In this document: positions 33,013 through 38,849 of the stretch, piece after piece
How the letters are laid out: every line of letters starts with the position of its first letter
Position numbering within the stretch: the first letter of the stretch is position 1
Source of the DNA: Flavobacteriales bacterium
GTDB lineage: Bacteria > Bacteroidota > Bacteroidia > Flavobacteriales_D > JAHECK01
NCBI GenBank assembly: GCA_024641785.1
Contig: JAHECK010000015.1
Coordinates: 1-38,849 of the forward strand
Length of the DNA: 38,849 nt
Direction of reading: 5' to 3'
Made by a program: the position numbers and the translations under genes
The notes under the pieces: model-generated
The model's input: only the letters and a program-made list of their open reading frames with translations
Databases searched by the model: none
Told to the model about the DNA's origin: nothing

Positions 33013-33771
33013 TTGAAATTAAATTATATAAAATTAGGCGAAGGAAGGCCTTTATTAATTCTTCACGGACTATTCGGCTCTTTAGATAATTGGAAAACGC
33101 TAGGTAATAAATTTGCCGAAGAATATGAAGTTTACCTTATTGATCTGAGAAATCATGGGAAATCCCCACATAGTAACGAATTTAATTATCGAGTAATAGC
33201 AGATGATCTAACTGAATTCATTGAAGATCATTATTTAAGAGGAATATATGCTATTGGTCACAGCATGGGAGGAAAAGCATTGATGAGCCTTTCTCAACAT
33301 TGCGATCTATTGGACAAAATCGTTATTGCAGATATTGCCCCAAAAGCATATGCACTTCATCATGGCGATTTAATTTCAATAATGGAAAAGGTCGATCTTT
33401 CCAAGACCAATAGTAGAAATGAGATAGACCTGATTTTACAAAAAGACATCCCTAATTTGTCTATCCGCCAGTTTTTAATGAAAAATCTCTATTGGAAAGA
33501 AAAAGATCAACTTGACTGGAAAATAAATCTTCCTGTCATTAAAAAAAATCTGCCTTTCATTGCCGGTGAAATAGACGATCAGAAAGTTGAGATCCCAACT
33601 TTATTTATACGGGGAGAATTATCAGATTATATTTTGGACAATGATATTCCGGAAATAAAAACACAATTCCCAAATAGCACATTTAAAAGCATTCCAAATG
33701 CCGGACATTGGCTTCATGCTGAAAATCCCATTTTATTTTATGATATAGTTAGTACCTTTTTTAAAACTTAA
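33013..33771 (+). CDS. Alpha/beta hydrolase (YbfF-like esterase)
   Basis: A 252-residue alpha/beta-fold hydrolase. The oxyanion segment LILHGLFGSLDNWKTLG is followed by the nucleophile elbow GHSMGG and a late His in NAGHWLHAENP. LIDLRNHGKSPHS is typical of the YbfF branch of esterases/thioesterases. The start is TTG at 33013, giving MKLNYIKLGEGRPLL; no ATG or GTG is available nearby, and AAAGGA just before it could act as a ribosome binding site. It follows pdxJ by 4 nt and converges on the TPR gene with a 2 nt gap. The substrate is unknown. Confidence 0.88.
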   Translation: MKLNYIKLGEGRPLLILHGLFGSLDNWKTLGNKFAEEYEVYLIDLRNHGKSPHSNEFNYRVIADDLTEFIEDHYLRGIYAIGHSMGGKALMSLSQHCDLLDKIVIADIAPKAYALHHGDLISIMEKVDLSKTNSRNEIDLILQKDIPNLSIRQFLMKNLYWKEKDQLDWKINLPVIKKNLPFIAGEIDDQKVEIPTLFIRGELSDYILDNDIPEIKTQFPNSTFKSIPNAGHWLHAENPILFYDIVSTFFKT

Positions 33772-33773
33772 TA

Positions 33774-34784
33774 TCATTCTAATATCCTACTTAATCCTCT
33801 TGCAGCCAGATCAAATTGCGGATTAATTTCAAGTGATTTTCGGTAATTCTTTTCAGCTGATTTTAAATCACCTAAATTCTCGTAACAAAGTCCGATATTA
33901 TAATAGGCCTGATGATAATAAGGATAGAAAAGCAGAGCCTTTTCAAATTGATCTATTGCTTCAGTATAACTACTATCGCTTACTAATAGAACATAACCTT
34001 TATTATAATAGGCAAAATAGGCACTGGAGTCTAATGCAATGATTTTGTCATATATAGGATAGCATTCTAGATATCGATCATAATCCTGATAAAAAACCCC
34101 AATATTATATAATGCTTCGATATTTTCCCCTTGAATTTCTATTGCTTGCTTGTAATAAGATTCAGCGAAATCCGGATTAACATCGGAATAGACCTTTCCT
34201 AATATAATATAGGCATCATAATAATTCGGATCTACTTCGATTGCAGTTTGAAAAGTGGATATTGCAGTAGTACTATCTCTCGCATCCAGATAAATGAAGC
34301 CTTTCAAATAATATGCGACGGGATTCATTGGATCTAGGCGGAGTGCCTTATTCACCATCTCAATAGCCAAATCATAATTTTTTAGGATCAATTCAATCTG
34401 ACTTAGTTTTAAAATGGCATTTACATGCTCTTCATCAAGTTCAATCGATTTTTGATAGGAGGAGAATGCTTCTTTAAAACGCTTATCATCATAATAAATA
34501 TTTCCTTTTACATAATGATATTGTGCAACCATACTATCGACTTCGAGAGCCCTGTTTATATCGTTAAGTGCCTGATCAAATTCACCTTCATCATAAAAAT
34601 ATAATCCTCGTTGATAATAGGTATTAGAATTATTCGGGTCATTAACAATATTTTGACTCAGTGAATCGAGCGCAGAAATAGGATCGTCTCCCATATTCTC
34701 TGTAATGCTCGATCCCTTGTTATCCTCAGTTAGATCACAAGAATAAATCAATAGTATAATTAATATGAAAAATATATTTTTCAT
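33774..34784 (-). CDS. TPR repeat lipoprotein
   Basis: A 336-residue predicted lipoprotein. The signal ends in LIYSC with the acylated cysteine C16, followed by an acidic, low-complexity segment (to about residue 50). Eight tetratricopeptide repeats of about 34 residues then run to the C-terminus, plus a partial ninth. TPR solenoids bind partner proteins; the repeats are very Tyr/Asp-rich. It is the third gene of a bcp-recA-TPR series (25 nt after recA). A cell-envelope scaffold is likely, but no partner can be named. Confidence 0.88.
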   Translation of the reverse strand: MKNIFFILIILLIYSCDLTEDNKGSSITENMGDDPISALDSLSQNIVNDPNNSNTYYQRGLYFYDEGEFDQALNDINRALEVDSMVAQYHYVKGNIYYDDKRFKEAFSSYQKSIELDEEHVNAILKLSQIELILKNYDLAIEMVNKALRLDPMNPVAYYLKGFIYLDARDSTTAISTFQTAIEVDPNYYDAYIILGKVYSDVNPDFAESYYKQAIEIQGENIEALYNIGVFYQDYDRYLECYPIYDKIIALDSSAYFAYYNKGYVLLVSDSSYTEAIDQFEKALLFYPYYHQAYYNIGLCYENLGDLKSAEKNYRKSLEINPQFDLAARGLSRILE

Positions 34785-34809
34785 TACTTCTTAAGAATAG
34801 TTATCAAAT

Positions 34810-35808
34810 TTAGACTGTTAGATGTGCTTTGATCTTTCCTTCCAACTCATCCATCAATTCAGGATTATCTTCAATAAGATCTTTTACCGTATCTCTACCT
34901 TGTCCTAAACGAGTTTCACCATAAGAGAACCATGATCCACTCTTGTTAATAACACCATGTTCGACGGCTAGATCAAGAATTTCTCCAGATTTAGATATCC
35001 CTTTTCCATACATAATATCGAATTCGGCTTTTCTAAAAGGGGGAGCAACTTTATTTTTAACCACTTTAACTTTCGTTCTGTTACCAATAACATTATCCCC
35101 TTCTTTTATTTGACTGGATCGTCGGATATCCAAACGAACAGAGGCATAAAATTTAAGTGCATTTCCTCCGGTGGTTGTTTCCGGGTTACCAAACATAACC
35201 CCGATTTTTTCACGAAGTTGGTTGATAAAAATGACGGCACATTTGGTCTTATTTATGGAGCCTGTAAGTTTTCGAAGTGCTTTTGACATCAATCTGGCTT
35301 GAAGACCCATTTGCGAATCTCCCATTTCACCTTCAATTTCAGCACGTGGAGTTAATGCTGCTACAGAATCGATTACCAGTAAATCAATTGCACCTGAACG
35401 AATAAGGCTATCTGCTATCTCTAATGCTTGCTCTCCATCATCTGGTTGAGAAACAAGTAAATTCTCGGTATCTACTCCCAAACTTTGAGCGTAAAATTGA
35501 TCAAAGGCATGTTCTGCATCAATAAAGGCAGCAATTCCACCCTTTTTTTGAGCTTCTGCAATCGCATGAATCGCCAATGTTGTTTTTCCGGAGGATTCCG
35601 GACCATAGATCTCAATTACTCTACCTGTAGGATATCCATTCACTCCTAATGCTATATCTAGGGTTAAAGATCCTGATGAAATCACATCTATTTTTTCAAT
35701 GGGCCCTTCTCCTAATTTCATAACGGCACCTTTACCGTAGGATTTTTCTAATTTATCTAATGTTAATTGTAATGCCTTTAATTTTGCAGTATTATCCTCT
35801 TTTGCCAT
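34810..35808 (-). CDS. recA: Recombinase RecA
   Basis: A 332-residue RecA, the strand-exchange ATPase of homologous recombination and co-protease of the SOS response. The Walker A GPESSGKT is at 69-76, with the DNA-binding loop regions [19 protein letters not shown] and [20 protein letters not shown]. The C-terminal acidic tail of E. coli RecA is shortened. Its ATG shares one base with the bcp stop (TAATG), so translation is probably coupled to bcp. I see no palindromic LexA-type box directly upstream, and the operon promoter lies before bcp. Confidence 0.98.
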   Translation of the reverse strand: MAKEDNTAKLKALQLTLDKLEKSYGKGAVMKLGEGPIEKIDVISSGSLTLDIALGVNGYPTGRVIEIYGPESSGKTTLAIHAIAEAQKKGGIAAFIDAEHAFDQFYAQSLGVDTENLLVSQPDDGEQALEIADSLIRSGAIDLLVIDSVAALTPRAEIEGEMGDSQMGLQARLMSKALRKLTGSINKTKCAVIFINQLREKIGVMFGNPETTTGGNALKFYASVRLDIRRSSQIKEGDNVIGNRTKVKVVKNKVAPPFRKAEFDIMYGKGISKSGEILDLAVEHGVINKSGSWFSYGETRLGQGRDTVKDLIEDNPELMDELEGKIKAHLTV

Positions 35809-36272
35809 TATTCCTTATTTAATAGTTGATTAGTATGATCTTTAGTATTTACTTTTTCAATGATTTGTTCTATAATTCCATTTTCATCTATAATAAATGT
35901 TGTTCTGTGAATCCCATCGTAGGTCCTACCCATAAATTTTTTAGGGCCCCAAACTCCATAGCTTAATAAAACCTTATGATCTTCATCTGAAATTAACGGA
36001 AATGGAATAGAATATTTCTCTTTAAATTTTCTGTGTCTTTCAATATTATCTGCACTTACTCCAATAACTTTAAAATTATTTTTTAGAAGTAATTCATAAT
36101 TATCGGTGAGATTACATGCCTGGGCAGTGCACCCGGGTGTCATATCTTTAGGGTAAAAGTATAAAACTAATTTGCTTTTTATAAAATCACTTAGTTTGAT
36201 CCTAGCACCGCTATCCGACATTGCGTTAAAATCAGGAGCTTTATCTCCAACTTTCAATTTTTTCACTATCAC
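35808..36272 (-). CDS. bcp: Thioredoxin-dependent thiol peroxidase (Bcp/PrxQ-type peroxiredoxin)
   Basis: A 154-residue peroxiredoxin that reduces hydroperoxides. The peroxidatic cysteine is C48 in [11 protein letters not shown] and the resolving cysteine C53 is five residues later, the atypical two-cysteine arrangement of Bcp/PrxQ. The family opening KVGDKAPDF is at the N-terminus. There is no ATG: the start is GTG at 36272 or the second GTG at 36266. It is the first gene of a transcript with recA, with an exact -7 element at 36295-36302. Confidence 0.94.
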   Translation of the reverse strand: MIVKKLKVGDKAPDFNAMSDSGARIKLSDFIKSKLVLYFYPKDMTPGCTAQACNLTDNYELLLKNNFKVIGVSADNIERHRKFKEKYSIPFPLISDEDHKVLLSYGVWGPKKFMGRTYDGIHRTTFIIDENGIIEQIIEKVNTKDHTNQLLNKE

Positions 36273-36294
36273 AAAAAGTTATAATTCAAGGAAA

Positions 36295-36302
36295 CAAAGT
36301 TA
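36295..36302 (-). promoter_or_regulatory. -7 promoter element for bcp-recA-TPR
   Basis: The minus strand reads TAACTTTG, exact to TAnnTTTG, ending 22 nt before the GTG at 36272. Confidence 0.55.
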
Positions 36303-36664
36303 CTATTTTAAGCTCAGTCTCATATACGTGTTTTCAACTATTTTTTAGTCGTTACTTGTATTTTTAATATTTTTTATCTTTTTTTTAACCTTATTCGTCG
36401 ATGTTTCCATTAATAATAAATTTAACTTATTAACAGGCTATCTAATTGATATACAATTATTTAAAACTATAAATTGTTAATTACTTTAATACGTTAATCG
36501 ATGTTTTAATTGCATTCATCGATGTTTATTAGCGATTTATTTGCGCATCTTCTATTAATATTTAGAAATATTTGCTACTTTTACCGAAGTTAAATGTGTT
36601 TTAGTCGGTCAAATCACGGTATACATCGTGGAATTCCTTTATCTAAAGCCCAAACTATTTATTT
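36303..36664 (+). promoter_or_regulatory. Long AT-rich upstream region of the surface-protein gene
   Basis: This is most of the only gene-free stretch over 300 nt (36273-36664). It is very AT-rich with long T runs (36373-36386) and holds three TCGATGTTT repeats (listed separately). Two imperfect -7 candidates lie at 36567-36574 (AATATTTG, with a TTG 23 nt upstream) and 36576-36583 (TACTTTTA). These would give a leader of about 80 nt containing a small CACG/CGTG hairpin near 36615-36632. I find no tRNA, riboswitch or small gene in it. Confidence 0.4.
36398..36527 (+). repeat. Three direct repeats TCGATGTTT
   Basis: Identical 9-mers lie at 36398-36406, 36498-36506 and 36519-36527. The first two are 100 bp apart and the last two 21 bp apart (two helical turns). 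Flanks are partly conserved (ATT or TTA before; ATT soon after). They sit upstream of the candidate promoter of the surface-protein gene and may be regulator binding sites. Confidence 0.45.
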
Positions 36665-38849
36665 ATGGAAATTATTTACAAATCAAATTTACAAACAAAA
36701 AAGCCTATGAGAAGTACTACTACTCTAAGTAGGGTTAGTTGTTGGGGCCAGACCTCTATTCGAAAACTAACCGCTTGCTGCACAACCAAAAAAACAACTT
36801 CGTTTATTACGCTGTTGTTTTTTGTGTTCTTGAGCATGGGATCATTTAAAGCCCAGGCGACAGATCCAACCCCTTCTTTACCTTGTGAGGTAACGAATTA
36901 CAACCCTACAAGTAATCACGGAATGTGGTTACCATGCATTCCTGCAAATGGTCATAATGATTGGCGATTTGCAAGTGATGCGCCAGGAGTTTTAACTCAT
37001 TATGATAATGGTACTGCCACATTTACGGGCCGTGTTATTAACACGTATTATACCAACATCGCTTATGATCTTGACATTCATTTCTCAGACAGAAAAGACT
37101 GGGATGAATGGAGCGCTGCTCCATGCAATGGTCAATATAAGGATGAGCAAGGTCTAGTGACCTCAAATGAAAATGAAGATTGGTTCTTTTACTTATTTGA
37201 TCCTGTTAATCCTTCTACACTAACTTTACAAATGATCGATCCTAATACAGGTGATGATGTAGCTAGTGTATATAATGGAGAGATACTTTACTTAAACCAT
37301 TTCCCTGCAGTTGATGCCCCGGATACATGTCCGGATTTCGGTTTTCAAGTGGGTTTAAAAGCTAATTCAAAAGATGCTTCTTTTGGTGGAGCTACTTGGT
37401 TCACTGTTGGAAATGATCCTAATACTGGCTCACAACCTGTTTTTTGTGGTGATTCATTTAATCCTAATGGATGTCATGGTGATTTCAACCTTGACATTTC
37501 TTGCGATCCTCCTTTAGATTGTATCTCTGAAGTTGTTGTTGATTGTTCGTCTATCTCTCCTGTTGAGCTAGAGTGTGGGTCAGATTATGATCCAGCTGTT
37601 ACTGGAACACCTACTGTTACTGTATATTATGTTGGCGACTTTTGTGAAGCTCCTGAATATACATTAGAATCTGATGATGCTATTGTTGCTGGTGGTTGTG
37701 TTACAACTGTTACAAGAACATGGACTGTTTATGATTTAACTGGAGAAGTGCTTTCTTCATGCGATCAAATTATAACATTAACAGATACCCAAGCTCCTAT
37801 AATTTATGCTGCGTTAGAAGAGGATGTTTATTATGAATGTGGTGATGCAATTCCTAGCACTGATGCCTTCGATTATTATGACTGTGATTCTCAATTAGAG
37901 GTTGTTGTTGTTGTTAATGATGATGCCTTAACAAGTTGTGGTGGTGTTAGAACGATTACTACAACAATTACTGACGATTGTGATAACATGAGCGCTCGTG
38001 TACTAAGAGTCAATGTTGCTGCTGATCTAGATGCTCCGTTTGCCGTATTTGTTGATCCGGGCAAAACAGTAGAATGTGATGGAGATTTAACTTTTCAAGA
38101 TCCTGTTTTCGATGATGTATGTAATCCAAATAATATTGTTGTAAATGATCTTGGTGAACAATTAACAGAAAACGGATGTGGATATTCAATTACTAAATCA
38201 TGGACTGCAACAGATATTTGTGGAAACACTTCTGATCCTGTAAGTTCAACGATCGTTGTAAATGACCTTACCGCTCCTGATTGGAGCTTTAGTTGTCAGA
38301 TCGATCAAACTTATTATACATCTGATGGCGCAGATTGTCCTGCAGACGCAGAGATCTCTTTAGAAATTGGAGCTGAAATCACTACTTCAACTACATGGTT
38401 TGCAGGTGGGATTTTAATTCCTTCTGTATTTAACTGTGTTGCCGATAATTGTACTTCTTCAGATAATCTAATCATTCGAGTTACAGATAAAACTAAAGAA
38501 GACCTTGATGGTTGTAATTATGTACTCACCATCACTTTAGAAGCAGAAGATGAGTGTGGTAATATTTCAGGTGGATTTACTTGTACCTATTACTTCAATG
38601 ATAACGAAGCTCCAGAACTTTCTGTTCCTTTAGCTTGTGATTTTCCTGGTCAAACAGTAGATGCTAATGGTGGATGTTCTTACCAATGTGCTGGCGATGT
38701 TCCTTCTATAGAAGAGGTTGCAGACTTGGTTGGTTTAAGCGATAATTGTGATGCAAATCCAACTTTAGAATCTGGAAGTAGCCTTGATGGAGATGATTGT
38801 TATGGTTATGTATCATATTGGTTTAGTGCCTTTGATGCATGTGGAAACC
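36665..38849 (+). CDS. Large secreted cysteine-rich multidomain surface protein, 5' part (partial)
   Basis: An open frame of 728 codons with no stop, running off the right edge. It has a very long signal peptide: about 47 mostly basic or polar residues, then the hydrophobic core FITLLFFVFLSMG and cleavage near FKA-QA (residues 63-65). Residues of about 70-285 (GMWLPC, NGTATFTGRV, WFFYLFD, FQVGLKANSK, GGATWFTVGN) resemble an extracellular domain I recall from sorting-signal proteins such as PEP-CTERM types. From about 290 there are HYR-like modules with RTWTVYD or KSWTATDICGN and boundaries like TDTQAPI, ADLDAPF, NDLTAPD and NDNEAPE. Composition is acidic and Cys-rich. A type IX secretion C-terminal signal would lie outside the window. 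ATG 36707 (Met15) is an alternative start. Confidence 0.85.
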   Translation, partial: MEIIYKSNLQTKKPMRSTTTLSRVSCWGQTSIRKLTACCTTKKTTSFITLLFFVFLSMGSFKAQATDPTPSLPCEVTNYNPTSNHGMWLPCIPANGHNDWRFASDAPGVLTHYDNGTATFTGRVINTYYTNIAYDLDIHFSDRKDWDEWSAAPCNGQYKDEQGLVTSNENEDWFFYLFDPVNPSTLTLQMIDPNTGDDVASVYNGEILYLNHFPAVDAPDTCPDFGFQVGLKANSKDASFGGATWFTVGNDPNTGSQPVFCGDSFNPNGCHGDFNLDISCDPPLDCISEVVVDCSSISPVELECGSDYDPAVTGTPTVTVYYVGDFCEAPEYTLESDDAIVAGGCVTTVTRTWTVYDLTGEVLSSCDQIITLTDTQAPIIYAALEEDVYYECGDAIPSTDAFDYYDCDSQLEVVVVVNDDALTSCGGVRTITTTITDDCDNMSARVLRVNVAADLDAPFAVFVDPGKTVECDGDLTFQDPVFDDVCNPNNIVVNDLGEQLTENGCGYSITKSWTATDICGNTSDPVSSTIVVNDLTAPDWSFSCQIDQTYYTSDGADCPADAEISLEIGAEITTSTTWFAGGILIPSVFNCVADNCTSSDNLIIRVTDKTKEDLDGCNYVLTITLEAEDECGNISGGFTCTYYFNDNEAPELSVPLACDFPGQTVDANGGCSYQCAGDVPSIEEVADLVGLSDNCDANPTLESGSSLDGDDCYGYVSYWFSAFDACGN
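37780..38849 (+). repeat. HYR-like tandem modules in the surface-protein gene
   Basis: At the protein level, module junctions ending in D-x-x-A-P recur at about residues 377, 459, 538 and 649, so units are about 80-110 residues long. Each carries paired cysteines and a W/T-rich strand before CGN or CDN. The copies are divergent, with no near-identical DNA repeats. Confidence 0.6.

Noticed and set aside
36273-36664. A small RNA, tRNA or riboswitch in the gene-free stretch
   Set aside because: No cloverleaf, conserved riboswitch core or strong terminator hairpin is visible; only AT-rich sequence, the three 9-mers and promoter candidates.
37901-37915. GTT x5 microsatellite in the surface-protein gene as a phase-variation switch
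   Set aside because: It is a trinucleotide repeat inside the reading frame; length changes would add or remove valines but not shift the frame.
1-38849. Mobile elements, prophage, CRISPR arrays or toxin-antitoxin pairs
   Set aside because: No transposase, integrase, terminal inverted repeats, regularly spaced repeats or small paired toxin-antitoxin genes were seen on either strand.

Overview
The window is AT-rich, densely packed chromosomal DNA from a Bacteroidota bacterium, most likely a Flavobacteriales-type lineage; the exact family cannot be read from the sequence. Evidence for this is the set of Bacteroidota-typical families (DUF4286, DUF4296, DUF6089, tandem OmpH genes behind bamA, an AcuB-like CBS protein beside nadK), the near absence of strong Shine-Dalgarno sequences, and many copies of the Bacteroidota -7 promoter element TAnnTTTG just upstream of start codons. 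I see no tRNA, rRNA, insertion sequence, CRISPR array or phage gene. Nearly all of it is core genome; the exception is the right end.

Layout. 1-748 (-): the start of rsmA behind a DUF4286 gene. 849-2750 (+): an AGMO-like sterol-desaturase-family enzyme and a YhhN/TMEM86-like lysoplasmalogenase, which look like a two-gene ether-lipid module. 2743-7869 (-): a tightly overlapping run, VTC polyphosphate polymerase, DUF4956 membrane protein, trpS, cyclase-family hydrolase, then (probably from its own promoter) MmcQ/YjbR, DUF502 and EamA transporter. 7972-12472 (+): pdhA, pdhC and recG. 12537-14804 (-): a ClC channel/transporter with CBS domains and a YkgJ-type cysteine-cluster protein. 14945-17667: a secreted, internally duplicated Spy/LTXXQ-like protein (-) facing a LytS/LytR-type two-component system (+). 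17755-20253 (+): dolichol-phosphate-mannose-synthase-like glycosyltransferase, dihydroorotase, DUF4296 lipoprotein. 20219-21238 (-): NAD-dependent epimerase. 21340-23882 (+): tyrS, gamma-carbonic-anhydrase-like protein, glycosyltransferase. 23879-32221 (-): envelope block in transcription order CBS/ACT protein, nadK, DUF6089, uppS, bamA, three ompH/skp paralogues, then murI. 32292-33771 (+): pdxJ and an alpha/beta hydrolase. 33774-36272 (-): bcp, recA and a TPR lipoprotein. 36665 to the window end (+): the 5' part of a large, cysteine-rich, secreted repeat protein (728 codons seen, no stop).

The envelope block links undecaprenyl-phosphate synthesis (uppS), outer-membrane protein assembly (bamA), periplasmic chaperones (ompH x3) and peptidoglycan precursor supply (murI). 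The least explained parts are the truncated surface protein with its unusually long signal peptide and its AT-rich upstream region carrying three TCGATGTTT repeats, the VTC-DUF4956 pair, the AGMO-like/lysoplasmalogenase pair, and compact promoter/terminator arrangements at uppS, murI and pdxJ. No wholly new multi-gene system can be claimed from this sequence alone.
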